A DNA stretch of 59,072 nucleotides, taken from positions 1-59,072 of the forward strand of contig NZ_JAGETV010000015.1 in NCBI RefSeq assembly GCF_017571465.1, written 5' to 3'. Each line of letters begins with the position of its first letter. The first letter of the stretch is position 1. Source of the stretch: Thiomicrorhabdus marina (GTDB lineage: Bacteria; Pseudomonadota; Gammaproteobacteria; Thiomicrospirales; Thiomicrospiraceae). Position numbers and translations under genes: made by a program. Shown here in pieces: positions 38,356-48,592 of the stretch. The notes under the pieces are model-generated. The model saw nothing but the letters and a program-made list of their open reading frames with translations. It ran no database searches and was not told the origin of the DNA.

Positions 38356-38446
38356 TGGCGGATAGCGGGGGATTCGAACCCCCGAAGGGCGATTAACCCT
38401 TACACACTTTCCAGGCGTGCGCCTTCAACCGCTCAGCCAGCTATCC
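38356..38446 (-). tRNA. tRNA-Ser (anticodon GGA)
   Basis: Minus-strand 91-nt tRNA. The acceptor stem GGATAGC pairs with GCTATCC, the anticodon loop is CTGGAAA (GGA; anticodon bases at 38410-38412), there is a long variable arm (AAGGG/CCCTT) as in all serine tRNAs, the T arm contains GGTTCGAATCC, and a G discriminator base precedes an encoded CCA. Its 3' end points toward the integrase. Confidence 0.96.
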
Positions 38447-38512
38447 GAATAGGGGCTGGATTATACTGATGACAGTAACGACTGTCTAGCCAAACAGAGC
38501 ACCGTCTTAAAT

Positions 38513-40321
38513 TTAATTCACCTCTTGCCAGTAAGAAGCGCCTAGCGGCGGCTGCACAAAACGGAAGTTTTGCATTTCGCAATTTAGGGTTTCTACCGCT
38601 GCTGGAAAATCTTTTACCGGCCCTAACAGCAAAATACTTAAGCGATTCACCAATGTCGGTTGTTCTGCTTCAGGCAAACCGGAAAGGATATATTCACAAC
38701 TTTGATATTGGTTTGCGTTGGAATTAAACAAACAACGCTCTGCAGCGAGATTTGCCGTATCCGTGCCGTAAATGCAAGTACCTGAGCGCCCGATATAAAC
38801 CGGATCATGAACTAGAACAATTGGATCAAGAAGATTATTCAAAACCGTTTCAAGATCTCCAATACCAATTAAATCTAGAACCGGGCCGACAAGAGGATCT
38901 AATAGATCAAATATCGAACCGAGCAGGCAACCAAGCCCAAGAAGTCCACAGCTTTCCTCATCACCGGTAACAATATCAAGAACGGAATTTAAAACACCTC
39001 CAACAGAGCTTAAAAGTCCATCGCAATTTTGCGCAAGGCCTTCGTTTGTTAACCCTAACACATCGGTAAGAGGTCCTAACAGAGAGAGATCAACATTAAC
39101 GGTCAATAGAGAACACCGGTAATACGGAAGTTCCGAAGATTCTAAATCATCATGCGCAGTTTGATTTGTTGCATTCGTCTCTTCAGAATAAATCGAACCC
39201 GAACTATCAGCAGGGTCTAATAAGCCTAAAAGCTGATCAACCGTGGTCAACAGACCTGCTTCATTATTTAAAGTATCTGCACCATCATAAATAAACACCG
39301 GCAGCTGGCTGGTTACTCTTGCGTAATCCTCAGCCGAATAGTTACTTTCTGCAAGTAAATTTCCGACCAACCCATTATCGACTGAGATTGGATCGATTCC
39401 TAACCAAGCTTGGCGCTGAGTAAAGTCGATATAAGGATATTTACTTTGTGAACTATCCAAAGGATGAGTTCCGGTATAACCGTACTCGCAGTAATTTCGT
39501 CTTGCTTCCGAATTTGGTACTGCAATTGCCGCAGCAATCTCATCCGCATTCGGTGAAACTGCCGGATCACTTAATGAATGTTCGGCAACACCGCCACCAA
39601 TTAAAACACCCAACAAATCTTTTAAAATTTCCGGTGGTTCATCCGGATCAAGACCGGCCTTGATTTCAGCTGCCGTTAAGTCGCCGCTCATACACTGTTG
39701 ATAACGAACATCACAAAAACATTGATTATCGTCGTCAAGCGCACCATACAAGGCGCGACCCTGCGGCACAAAACCGTAAAAATCATCGTCAGTCCAAAGC
39801 TGAACGGCTACCGCATTGAATTGCGGAAGATCAGCGATACTGTGATTATCCGGATCATCAATCATCTCTTGAATATAGGAACGAGGATTGTACTTATAGG
39901 CGCCAAGCGATGCGCTTTCGGCATACTCGGGATTCTCTTCACCAAGTGCATAGAAGGTACCGTCTGAAGCGAAATTCCCAAAAGTAATCTCTTTATTGAT
40001 TATCTTGTCTTGTGCATCAAGCTGTCCCGCTCCCGGCGTATAGCCGACTCTTTGCAAGCTAAAGCTACTGATGATATCCGCCGCGGTAATATCCATTTCA
40101 CCGGATTCAATTCCGTCCTTAGTAAGAGCCAATTCGGAACGCAATGAAACTTCGGCAACGCTACGAGCATAATTGTCGAGTTCGCGATCGACGATCTTGA
40201 GCTTGGTGTAAGTCATGACCAAATCAAAGGCAAACAGGGCTGCGAAAATCCCGCCAATCCCTAATAAAGTGGCAATCCCTTTCTGTCTTTGTTGTTGTTT
40301 TTTATTTCTGAGTCGAGACAT
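38513..40321 (-). CDS. TadG-like pilus-associated protein
   Basis: A 602-residue protein with an N-terminal membrane segment preceded by a basic stretch (QKGIATLLGIGGIFAALFAF), the TadE/TadG-style opening. It is at the end of the tad operon, 37 bases after tadD, where tadG often lies. The rest is acidic and cysteine-containing, with an unusual Leu/Gly/Ile-rich stretch at about 440-505. I do not recognise a von Willebrand domain with confidence, so the TadG call rests on position and the N-terminus. Confidence 0.6.
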   Translation of the reverse strand: MSRLRNKKQQQRQKGIATLLGIGGIFAALFAFDLVMTYTKLKIVDRELDNYARSVAEVSLRSELALTKDGIESGEMDITAADIISSFSLQRVGYTPGAGQLDAQDKIINKEITFGNFASDGTFYALGEENPEYAESASLGAYKYNPRSYIQEMIDDPDNHSIADLPQFNAVAVQLWTDDDFYGFVPQGRALYGALDDDNQCFCDVRYQQCMSGDLTAAEIKAGLDPDEPPEILKDLLGVLIGGGVAEHSLSDPAVSPNADEIAAAIAVPNSEARRNYCEYGYTGTHPLDSSQSKYPYIDFTQRQAWLGIDPISVDNGLVGNLLAESNYSAEDYARVTSQLPVFIYDGADTLNNEAGLLTTVDQLLGLLDPADSSGSIYSEETNATNQTAHDDLESSELPYYRCSLLTVNVDLSLLGPLTDVLGLTNEGLAQNCDGLLSSVGGVLNSVLDIVTGDEESCGLLGLGCLLGSIFDLLDPLVGPVLDLIGIGDLETVLNNLLDPIVLVHDPVYIGRSGTCIYGTDTANLAAERCLFNSNANQYQSCEYILSGLPEAEQPTLVNRLSILLLGPVKDFPAAVETLNCEMQNFRFVQPPLGASYWQEVN

Positions 40322-40358
40322 AACCCATATACCTCTTTAGAATCACCGAAACTATTCG

Positions 40359-40967
40359 TTATCGGCCAGTCAGCGCATCAACTAAAATCAAGTTATTGAG
40401 CGCCTTACTGTTTAAAGGGTCAATTTTCAAAGCCTGCTGAAAATACTGACGAGCTCGCGGAAAATCTTTCTGCAATAAGCAACTAAAGCCCAGATTGTTT
40501 AATGCGCTTAATCGGTGATTAACGTTCTCGCTATCTAACCATTGTTGGTAGATGTGTTCAGCAATTTGATATTGATCTTCAATTAATGCGAGTCGCGCAT
40601 ATTCCGATTCATCATCAATCGTATGATCTTCAAATTGGCTAATCTGTTGCCATGCTAATAAAGCTAGATGCTGCTTTTGCTGACCTTCATAGGCTTGTGC
40701 CAACATTCGATAAACCTGAATATCCGAGCGGCTCAACTTGCGTAATTTCTGCAACATCGGTTCAGCTTGCTGATAACGTTTCTGCTTCAGCTCCATTACC
40801 GCCAAATCGAGTAACAGTTTATACTGCCCTTGAGGGTCAACCTGAGTTGCCAAAGGGGAATCCGGCGACGGACTTGTCATACTCGCGCTAGACTTGGTTT
40901 CGGTAACGGTACATGCCCCCGACAATAACGAGACACTTACTACAAACAGAGAAAGAATTCGTTTCAA
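40359..40967 (-). CDS. tadD: TadD-like TPR lipoprotein
   Basis: A 202-residue protein with a lipoprotein signal (LSVSLLSGAC-type; Cys about residue 19) and at least three tetratricopeptide units, such as YQQAEPMLQKLRKL and ARQYFQQALKIDPLNSKALN. TadD lipoproteins help localise the Tad secretin. The start is a TTG two bases after tadC, with GAGGG upstream, because no ATG is available nearby. It is part of the tad operon. Confidence 0.8.
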   Translation of the reverse strand: MKRILSLFVVSVSLLSGACTVTETKSSASMTSPSPDSPLATQVDPQGQYKLLLDLAVMELKQKRYQQAEPMLQKLRKLSRSDIQVYRMLAQAYEGQQKQHLALLAWQQISQFEDHTIDDESEYARLALIEDQYQIAEHIYQQWLDSENVNHRLSALNNLGFSCLLQKDFPRARQYFQQALKIDPLNSKALNNLILVDALTGR

Positions 40968-40968
40968 A

Positions 40969-41871
40969 TTACAACCCTCTTCCTAGCATAACCAGTTTCT
41001 CGCCAAGCAGTAACATCACATAAGGCAACAACATAAACGGCAAAATAATAATTGCCATCTTGGCAGAGGTTTTTGCCGCTTTCTCCTCCATTAAGTTTTC
41101 ACGATCCTGATAAATAGTACGGGAGAAGTTATACAGCGCTTCAGAAATCGAACTTCCTAACTTTTCATTTTGCACCAGCACCTGTATCAGGTTCTGAATA
41201 TCCTTAGTCGGATTACGCTGTGCAAACTGATGCAATGCTTCAATACGCGGTACCCCTACCTGAATCTGCTCTAGCATAAATTGAAACTCATTACAGATTT
41301 CTGGTGACACATCTCTTAACTCCTCAGAAACCCGTTTAACTGAGACAAGATAACTGAGACCCGCATTCATACAAATGGTTGTCATATCCAAAAAATCCGG
41401 TAACTGCTGATTGATTTTTTCAAGCCGTTTCTCACCAAGGTTGATCAATACCCGTTCCGGAATCAACATCACAATCAGCGGTACGATTATCATCAACAGC
41501 GGCGTAAAATCTTGAAACACCCATAGGATAAAAGCGATAAAAAACGACAATGCAATTGCCGTGAACTTAAAAAAATAATAAGCACCAATATGACTTTCGT
41601 CACTATAACCGGCACTGACCAGCTGACTTTTCAAAATTGCCAACTGCTTAGGGTTCTTACTTCCCAGCACTCGACCTACACGACACCAAGCACAAGTACT
41701 TTTAACTTCATAAGTTTGTGATAAATTACGACCGATACCGACACGTTGACGCATACGCTCTTTCTGCGCTTGCTCTTGGTATTTGCCTTGATATACGCGA
41801 ACCAAGGCAAAGGCTGAAAGCAAGAGCAGCAATCCGATAACGAGCAAAAACATATCATTCGACAACGTCAT
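40969..41871 (-). CDS. tadC: Tad inner-membrane platform protein TadC
   Basis: A 300-residue GspF-family membrane protein with hydrophobic segments at about 5-25, 95-145 and 265-290, and the GspF-type cytoplasmic stretch FLDMTTICMNAGLSYLVSVKRV. It pairs with TadB as the inner-membrane platform of the Flp pilus. Its start overlaps the tadB stop by one base. Confidence 0.9.
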   Translation of the reverse strand: MTLSNDMFLLVIGLLLLLSAFALVRVYQGKYQEQAQKERMRQRVGIGRNLSQTYEVKSTCAWCRVGRVLGSKNPKQLAILKSQLVSAGYSDESHIGAYYFFKFTAIALSFFIAFILWVFQDFTPLLMIIVPLIVMLIPERVLINLGEKRLEKINQQLPDFLDMTTICMNAGLSYLVSVKRVSEELRDVSPEICNEFQFMLEQIQVGVPRIEALHQFAQRNPTKDIQNLIQVLVQNEKLGSSISEALYNFSRTIYQDRENLMEEKAAKTSAKMAIIILPFMLLPYVMLLLGEKLVMLGRGL

Positions 41872-42812
41872 TAAAAACGAATCCTTAACATACTTCTCAG
41901 AATTAACGCACCTGTAAAAATCAAGCCTAGCGAGATCGCTAAAATCTTCACGCCGGTTGGGTCATGCAAAAGAAAATCCATTGAGCCGATATCAAAAATG
42001 AACTTATACAAGACATAAAGAATTGGCAGGCCACTGATAAACCAAGCAGTAAAACGCGACTCTGCCGTCAAAGTCTGTAATTTCGCCTGAAAGTTTTCAC
42101 GACGACGCATTAGCAACCCCAACTGTTTCAATACTGGTGATAATTGACCACCACTTTCACGCTGCAAAATAAGCGTGATTACAAAGTACTGAGCTTCGAT
42201 CAGGCTAACACGAGCCTGAAACTCTCGAAGAATATCACGTAAGCTGATACCCAGTTTGAGCTGTTTATTCATCTCTTCGATTTCTTCGGCTAAAGGCCCG
42301 CTCATATCTTCCGCTACCACACGCAAAGCACCGTCAATTCCATATCCTGCCTGCATTGAACGTACCAAAGAATCTAACATTTCCGGAAACTCTTTACGCA
42401 ACTGCGCTTGACGCTGCGCAGCCTTAACAAACAGATAGACAGTCGGCAAGGTCGGCAATATCAATATCAATAACAACACTCTTTTACTGAGTTCACCTAA
42501 ATTGAAAGCCAATAACAGTAAGGTTAAAGTAAGCAAAAAGGCCTGTATCAAAATCAACCGGATAATTTCTTGGCGCCCAATAATGCCCGCCTGCTTAAAC
42601 TTAACAACAAAAAACTGGAACCAGCCTTTGTTTTTTTGGGTCATTAACAGCTCTTCAAGGCTCAGTCTTTCTTCTTCCGCCATGCCGATACGAAGCATCA
42701 CCGAGCGAACTTTGGCATCATATTTTCGCTGACGGCCACGCATTAAGCCTAATGCAATAAACACAAACGGCAGCAAAACCAAGGAAGAAATGACCGCAAG
42801 TTCCCAATCCAT
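41871..42812 (-). CDS. tadB: Tad inner-membrane platform protein TadB
   Basis: A 313-residue GspF-family protein with membrane helices at about 5-25, 90-130 and 255-305, and the core motif FPEMLDSLVRSMQAGYGIDGAL. I start at the ATG at 42812, which shares one base with the tadA stop; a GTG one codon upstream is the alternative. It is the partner of TadC. Confidence 0.9.
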   Translation of the reverse strand: MDWELAVISSLVLLPFVFIALGLMRGRQRKYDAKVRSVMLRIGMAEEERLSLEELLMTQKNKGWFQFFVVKFKQAGIIGRQEIIRLILIQAFLLTLTLLLLAFNLGELSKRVLLLILILPTLPTVYLFVKAAQRQAQLRKEFPEMLDSLVRSMQAGYGIDGALRVVAEDMSGPLAEEIEEMNKQLKLGISLRDILREFQARVSLIEAQYFVITLILQRESGGQLSPVLKQLGLLMRRRENFQAKLQTLTAESRFTAWFISGLPILYVLYKFIFDIGSMDFLLHDPTGVKILAISLGLIFTGALILRSMLRIRF

Positions 42813-44212
42813 CACTTACTTTCCTGAACAAAACTGAACATGTCTTGCGAAAGCTTCATTCCATGCGATTCAAACTTCGCCGCACATGAAGGACGTACGC
42901 CGGTCGCTTTGAAGCGTCCTAAAACACGCCCCGACAGTTCATCATAATTACTTTCAAAACTAAACAGTTCCTGCAACACCACGTTTTCTTCTTCTACGCC
43001 GGTAACCTCGGTTATCGACTCAACACGACGCTTACCATCCTTGCCGCGATTAACGAAGATAATCAAATCCAAAGCACTGGCAATCTGTTTACGAATCGAG
43101 TTTGCCGGAATATCAACCCCACTCAAGTTAATCATCAACTCCAAACGAGCAATACAGTCACGAGGCGAGTTGGCATGCAATGTTGCTAAAGAGCCATCAT
43201 GACCGGTATTCATTGCCTGAAGCATATCCAACACTTCGCCTCCGCGCACCTCACCTAAAACAATTCGATCCGGACGCATACGCAACGCATTTTTCAATAA
43301 CTCACGCTGCGTCACTTCACCAATCCCCTCGGCATTGGGCGGGCGAGTTTCCAGCCGAACAACATGCGCTTGCTGCATACGAAGCTCGGCACTATCCTCA
43401 ATCGTAACGGTACGCTCATCATGGGGGATCAAACCTGACAACATATTCAAAGTTGTGGTTTTCCCTGAACCGGTACCACCACAGACAATAACGTTCAGAC
43501 CGGCACGAACACTCATGTCCAAAAACTTGAACATCTGCTCGGTCATGCTGCCAAGAGCAATCAAGTCTTTAGCGCGTAAATGATATTCAGGAAAACGGCG
43601 AATCGAGACACAAATACCGTCAACAGATAACGGTGGAATAATGATATTGATACGTGAACCATCAGGTAAGCGCGCATCAACCAGCGGGGAAGATTCATCA
43701 ACACGGCGACCCGTGGTAAACAACATCCGGTCAACTTTATTACGCAAATGCTCTTCACTAATAAAGGTGATGTCCGTCAACTCCAGTTTACCGCCACGCT
43801 CGACATAAATTTGATCATAGCCGTTAATCAAAATATCGGAAATAGTACTATCCGCTAGCAGGGGTTCAATCGGCCCTAGCCCGTAGATTTCGTCTAACAA
43901 ATCCAAAGCTAACTGACGAACTTCTAGCTCAGATAGCGGATATCGCATCTCATGCGCGACTTCGCGCACCAGCCCTTCTAAACGCGGGCGCAGTTCTTGG
44001 CGAGTTTCACTGGAATCAGCTTGATAAAAAGCCTCGTCGTCAGCTGCTCGTTTTTGACAACGAGTTTTGATTTCGACAAAAGTAGAATTTTTAGCAACCT
44101 CTTTAGCCTTTACAGATTTTTCCGGACCCGAAGATTCTTGGTTCGGTTTTGAAACCTCTAGAGCCTTACTGCGTCCCTGCTCTACTTGTTGTAAGCGTTC
44201 ACGGATTCCCAT
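42812..44212 (-). CDS. tadA: Tad pilus assembly ATPase TadA/CpaF
   Basis: A 466-residue secretion ATPase that powers Flp pilus assembly. Walker A is GGTGSGKTTTLNML, and Walker B and the His-box region are seen in RIVLGEVRGGEVLDMLQAMNTGH and LATLHANSPRD. The N-terminal domain (about 80-220) shows LADSTISDILINGYDQIYVE. It lies between tadZ and tadB. Confidence 0.95.
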   Translation of the reverse strand: MGIRERLQQVEQGRSKALEVSKPNQESSGPEKSVKAKEVAKNSTFVEIKTRCQKRAADDEAFYQADSSETRQELRPRLEGLVREVAHEMRYPLSELEVRQLALDLLDEIYGLGPIEPLLADSTISDILINGYDQIYVERGGKLELTDITFISEEHLRNKVDRMLFTTGRRVDESSPLVDARLPDGSRINIIIPPLSVDGICVSIRRFPEYHLRAKDLIALGSMTEQMFKFLDMSVRAGLNVIVCGGTGSGKTTTLNMLSGLIPHDERTVTIEDSAELRMQQAHVVRLETRPPNAEGIGEVTQRELLKNALRMRPDRIVLGEVRGGEVLDMLQAMNTGHDGSLATLHANSPRDCIARLELMINLSGVDIPANSIRKQIASALDLIIFVNRGKDGKRRVESITEVTGVEEENVVLQELFSFESNYDELSGRVLGRFKATGVRPSCAAKFESHGMKLSQDMFSFVQESK

Positions 44213-44254
44213 CTGTCATTCCTATTTTTGCGGTAAGCTGTGTGGCGAGTCCGC

Positions 44255-45490
44255 CTATTTTTCTTCTTTTTCTACGTGCAGTCTCGACACCAGCTTGCTA
44301 AAGAAATTATTTAACTGCTCAACCGTGCTCGGTTTACTCTCTTTTCGGAAGCTTGGAATGACCAGTTCATCTGTTTTAATAACACCGTTATGCAACATAT
44401 GCGCCAATGAAAACAACTGACGATTTACAATTGCATCGGGTTTAAACTGCGAGAGCAACAAGCCCTCTTTTAGTGACTCATTAAAGCTGTAGTAGTCATT
44501 CGAGACACGAATCACCGTATCGATTTCCAAAGAATCGACCACATCATCCAAAACCAAATCACTGTCCGGAGTACCGCGGTTAACCACCAATTTCAAAGAT
44601 TCTTTGACATAGCCTAGCTTCTGGGAAAGCTGAATCGCGGTATTAACTGCACGCAGTGAGGAAAGCGATGGTTCAGCAATTAACACGACATTATCCGCTT
44701 CATCCAAGCAGCTTAAGGTCGAATCCGATAAATCCGAAGAAAGATCGATAATCACATGATCAAAATACTTACGCAGGGACTGAATAACGGTCTTGATTAA
44801 ATCCGCGTTCAATCCATCCAGTTCACCAATATCAGCTGGCAAAGGAAGCAAATACAAACCCGATTCATGACGACTCAAGGAGTTGTAAATCAGATCTTCA
44901 TCAAAGCGGTTAATGTTATAAACGAAGTCAGTAATAGTATAAAGGCGCTGATTCTCCATATTCAGATACAGCACGGTATCGCCCAACGGCATATTTAAAT
45001 CGACCAAAACCGTTCGGCCATGCGTCAAATCCGCAATATGCGCGGCAACATTGGTTGCCAAAGCGGTGCGCCCGACCCCGCCTTTCAAACTGAAAAATGC
45101 CGAAACATTACCATTTTTGCCCACTCTGCGGCGATCTTGCATATGCAAAATAGACAGGATATTAAAGACTTCATCTGGACATTCAATAAAACCTTGCACT
45201 CCTTGGTGCGAAGCTTCAATTAAAAAGTCGGCATCTTTTTCCTTGAGCAAAACGTAAACCGCAACCCCTTTTGCTAAGGTCAAAATCTGGTTAATTCGGT
45301 TAATAACGATTTTGCTGTCGCCATCGTACTCAATCAAAACAAGGCTAGTGTCTTCGGGCCAAATCTTTGGCACTTCAACCATCAATTCCAAGGAATATTT
45401 AGAACGAATTGAAATCGACACCGCCTCTAGAAGATCTCGATCAGAACCAACATATAGAGCTTGATGCAAGTTAACGCTGTTATCCATCAT
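44255..45490 (-). CDS. tadZ: TadZ/CpaE pilus-localisation ATPase
   Basis: A 411-residue MinD/ParA-like protein. A receiver-like domain without a phospho-acceptor site occupies about 10-120. The ATPase half has the deviant Walker A FSLKGGVGRTALATNVAAHI and HVIIDLSSDLSDSTLS. TadZ positions the pilus machine at the pole. Its ATG overlaps the rcpA stop. A 42-base gap precedes tadA. Confidence 0.9.
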   Translation of the reverse strand: MMDNSVNLHQALYVGSDRDLLEAVSISIRSKYSLELMVEVPKIWPEDTSLVLIEYDGDSKIVINRINQILTLAKGVAVYVLLKEKDADFLIEASHQGVQGFIECPDEVFNILSILHMQDRRRVGKNGNVSAFFSLKGGVGRTALATNVAAHIADLTHGRTVLVDLNMPLGDTVLYLNMENQRLYTITDFVYNINRFDEDLIYNSLSRHESGLYLLPLPADIGELDGLNADLIKTVIQSLRKYFDHVIIDLSSDLSDSTLSCLDEADNVVLIAEPSLSSLRAVNTAIQLSQKLGYVKESLKLVVNRGTPDSDLVLDDVVDSLEIDTVIRVSNDYYSFNESLKEGLLLSQFKPDAIVNRQLFSLAHMLHNGVIKTDELVIPSFRKESKPSTVEQLNNFFSKLVSRLHVEKEEK

Positions 45491-47061
45491 GGCTTCTCCA
45501 ATCCAATTTTGGTCGTTAACTCAGGAAGCGCCTTTTGCCCCTCCGGCAAAGTTTGTGAAATCTTACCTAGCCAAAAAGCATCGCTATATGATGGCGCAAC
45601 AAAATCTTCACCCGGCAATTGAATATCAGTACCTTTCTCAATCGGCTCAACAAAGGTAGGAGTTACTACAATTGCCAATTCAGTTTGATCCTTATTAAAC
45701 GAGGTTGAGCGAAATAGTGCACCCAGTACAGGAATATCACCCAAGAACGGAACTTTAGATATTGAACTTTCGAAAGAATCCTGAATCAAACCGCCAATCA
45801 CAAAACTTTGTCCCGGTGCCAAAGTCACTGTGGTTTTAGCACGACGCGAACGAAAACCTGGCTGAATGACGCCACCGCTTTCCGCACCGGCACTTTCATC
45901 AATATTGGAAATCTCGGGCGCTACTGTCAACTTGATTTCGCCACTTTCGGTAATTAACGGACTAAAACGTAAACGAACCCCAAACTCTTTGTAGCGAACC
46001 GTGACCGAATTTTCATTTTGCGATACAGGAATCGGCACCTCTCCACCAACCAAAAACTCGGCAGTTTCCCCTGACTGCACTGTCAACTCAGGGCGTGCAA
46101 GAATGCGTGCCAAGTTATTACTTTCCAGTACAGATAAAATTCCGAACATTCCATTTCCGGAGGTATTAATACCGATTTGAAAAGCCTGGCCTGATAAAGG
46201 TGCGGTCAAGCTAGAAATACCGGCAAGCGTATTTAGAATATAGTTTCCGCCATCCGAACCCGGTGGAAAAATACCCGAGTGAGTATTACCGCTGCCGATT
46301 AAAGCCCCGCTTTTAAATGGATTGCCTTTCACAACCTCGGCAACACGCACTTGCAATTTAACTTCTTGCGGGCCGCTAATATCAATCATATTCAGTACAC
46401 TGACGCCCAAAGTAGAAATCACAGACTGAATGCGTTTCTTTTGCGCTTGGTTCGGCACTTCGCCACTTAAAATCACCATTAAGTTCCCTGCTTGTGCAGC
46501 AATACTGGTACTACCGACCGATTGCTCAGTCTGCAAAACTTCCGCATCTTGACTCGCCGAACTGGCTAGAGTTTTTCCACCGTCAATCTGATTGCCTACT
46601 TCATCAATCTGACGTTGAATACTACTCTTCTGATCAACCCAAATTGAACGTACTTCAAAGCTAACCGTACCCGCTGGATTTAGCTTCTTTAACAGTTCGG
46701 CAATGGTGTTTTCGATTTGCGCTTGTTGTTCAGGATTCTCTTCAACTTTGATTTGATAGGTATAGGTTTTCGCCGGATTCGCTGCAAAATTAATGAACAA
46801 CTCCGTGGTACCGACAGCCTTCGCTGAAACCAATAACTCACCACTGCTAATAACTTTTAAGCCTATTTTTTCTGGATTAGCAACCATGGCTCGTTTAATG
46901 GTCTTATTGAAATTGATCAGTTTAGATTCAGATTTTGTTACTCTGTAAACTTTGGTCACTGCATCACTTTGCGCATAACCGACTGTAGGTTGAACAAGTG
47001 CTGCCACAGGCATTGCTAGCGTTGCAATTGTCAGCACAGAGGCAAGTAGATTATTCTTCAT
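45487..47061 (-). CDS. rcpA: Tad secretin RcpA/CpaC
   Basis: A 524-residue outer-membrane secretin with a signal peptide (about 1-30). The N-terminal pilus-secretin domain lies at about 35-110, a BON-like region at about 190-235, and the secretin core contains RPELTVQSGETAEFLVGGEVPI, then KEFGVRLRFSPLITESGEI and VIGGLIQDSFES. It forms the outer-membrane channel for the Flp fibre. It overlaps rcpC by four bases. Confidence 0.93.
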   Translation of the reverse strand: MKNNLLASVLTIATLAMPVAALVQPTVGYAQSDAVTKVYRVTKSESKLINFNKTIKRAMVANPEKIGLKVISSGELLVSAKAVGTTELFINFAANPAKTYTYQIKVEENPEQQAQIENTIAELLKKLNPAGTVSFEVRSIWVDQKSSIQRQIDEVGNQIDGGKTLASSASQDAEVLQTEQSVGSTSIAAQAGNLMVILSGEVPNQAQKKRIQSVISTLGVSVLNMIDISGPQEVKLQVRVAEVVKGNPFKSGALIGSGNTHSGIFPPGSDGGNYILNTLAGISSLTAPLSGQAFQIGINTSGNGMFGILSVLESNNLARILARPELTVQSGETAEFLVGGEVPIPVSQNENSVTVRYKEFGVRLRFSPLITESGEIKLTVAPEISNIDESAGAESGGVIQPGFRSRRAKTTVTLAPGQSFVIGGLIQDSFESSISKVPFLGDIPVLGALFRSTSFNKDQTELAIVVTPTFVEPIEKGTDIQLPGEDFVAPSYSDAFWLGKISQTLPEGQKALPELTTKIGLEKP

Positions 47062-47957
47062 GGTACTTTCACCTCCTGTACTTCTCCTCCTTGAAGAAGC
47101 TGGACTGTTTGGCGCTGATCTTTAGCAGAATGCTCAACACGCTTCTGTCTGTCACTCTCAATCACGCGAACATTCACCCCATCACTTTCTTTAATTTCGG
47201 TATCGGCCTCATTACGCAACAATAAATTTAATTTACCGATGCTAATCGCCAATGCCAATTTTTCAGCTTGTTGAATCGTCAGATGAAGTGCCACCATTGA
47301 ACGTTTCACGGCGGTTTCGTCTTTTTTAGTCCCAGATTGTACAACTTCTTGGATTTCCGACTTAGGCTTATAGCGACTCTCTTGCCCAATTGACAGTACT
47401 TCGATGTTCTGAAGAATGACGCGACTAATTTGACGTTTGCCGTTAGCGCTATTGAAAACGCTGGCGACATCAACATGATCACCCGGCTTAAGAATGCCTA
47501 ACAAACCGGATTCCGGTGAAACGGGAATACGCATCGCTCTCATACCTGGCTTAATCAAGGACGAGACTCCGGCAATTTGTTGAATATTTTTATCCGCAAT
47601 TTTATCGGTAAACTTCTTCGCAAATAACCATTCACCAGCGTACAAATCCTGGCGCACGATTTGTCCTACAGCCTGTTCCGGTTTCGCGTAAATTCCTTTA
47701 ATGACAATCCCTTCTTTAGCAACATTCAAAACCTTGACGTCTTCTGCTGCTATTTTTTCTCCACGATATAGATCACGACTCGCAATCAAAACGGGGGCAA
47801 GTTCAGGCTTTTCTACAACGGTGACTGTTTTAACGGGGATGTTCTTTTGCGCATCGGCGACACGCTTTTCAATATAGGTATAGACGAGAGCAACGACTGC
47901 TATTGCCGAGATAACCGCAATAGAGTAGAGAAGCCAATCACTTCGTGAGATTTTCAT
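47058..47957 (-). CDS. rcpC: Flp pilus assembly protein RcpC/CpaB
   Basis: A 299-residue protein with one N-terminal membrane anchor (about 7-27) and an SAF-type domain (about 50-115, ASRDLYRGEKIAAEDVKVLN), then the CpaB core with MRAMRIPVSPESGLLGILKPGDHVDV. It associates with the secretin at the periplasmic side. A 108-base gap separates it from the tadE-like gene and may hold a second promoter. Confidence 0.9.
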   Translation of the reverse strand: MKISRSDWLLYSIAVISAIAVVALVYTYIEKRVADAQKNIPVKTVTVVEKPELAPVLIASRDLYRGEKIAAEDVKVLNVAKEGIVIKGIYAKPEQAVGQIVRQDLYAGEWLFAKKFTDKIADKNIQQIAGVSSLIKPGMRAMRIPVSPESGLLGILKPGDHVDVASVFNSANGKRQISRVILQNIEVLSIGQESRYKPKSEIQEVVQSGTKKDETAVKRSMVALHLTIQQAEKLALAISIGKLNLLLRNEADTEIKESDGVNVRVIESDRQKRVEHSAKDQRQTVQLLQGGEVQEVKVP

Positions 47958-48065
47958 AGAACGTTCAACTTTATTGTGCGCAGACTAAATTGACTAAAGT
48001 CTTACTTTTCACGATTTGCCAACAAAAAGCAACAATTTAACCATTCAGAGATAATTGGAAATAAG

Positions 48066-48584
48066 TTATGGTGTTTGGCAACTTGCCTTAATGCTAATAA
48101 CGGTATCGACACTCATCGGCAAAAGTTCGTTCAAAAAAACCGGCAAGGTTAACGTATTGGCAGTACCATTAAAACGAATAACATAATGGTCAAAGCCGTA
48201 TTCAGAATCCGTATCGCTCGTGATGTTTAAGGTTCCAGGGTCGCTTTCCAGCAACGTAACCCCCTTAATAGTAAGCGCATTTACAACAAGCGTTTTTATC
48301 GCATCATTCGAACCTAATGGCAATTTAACCAAACCACCATCACAATAAATGCCGAATACGCTGCTATAAGCAGAGGCATCATCTAAAGCTGAAATTTCCT
48401 GTACTTCATCAACAATTGCCAAATGTGCATCAGTCAAAACATCATTCACAATCAAACTATTCATTGCGTAAGATAGCGTCTCAACAATGAACAAAACTAC
48501 CCCAACTAAAATAGGCAAAACGTAAGCGGTCTCTAACATAACCGCCCCACTTTGCCTTTTAGCTGAAGTAATTTGATATTTCAT
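48066..48584 (-). CDS. tadE: TadE-like minor pseudopilin
   Basis: A 172-residue protein with the TadE motif SGAVMLETAYVLPILVGVVL at about 12-31, where a prepilin peptidase would cut and the helix would enter the membrane. The rest is a small periplasmic domain. It starts eight bases after the flp stop. It is probably a minor pilin rather than the major subunit. Confidence 0.85.
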   Translation of the reverse strand: MKYQITSAKRQSGAVMLETAYVLPILVGVVLFIVETLSYAMNSLIVNDVLTDAHLAIVDEVQEISALDDASAYSSVFGIYCDGGLVKLPLGSNDAIKTLVVNALTIKGVTLLESDPGTLNITSDTDSEYGFDHYVIRFNGTANTLTLPVFLNELLPMSVDTVISIKASCQTP

Positions 48585-48592
48585 TAATTGGT

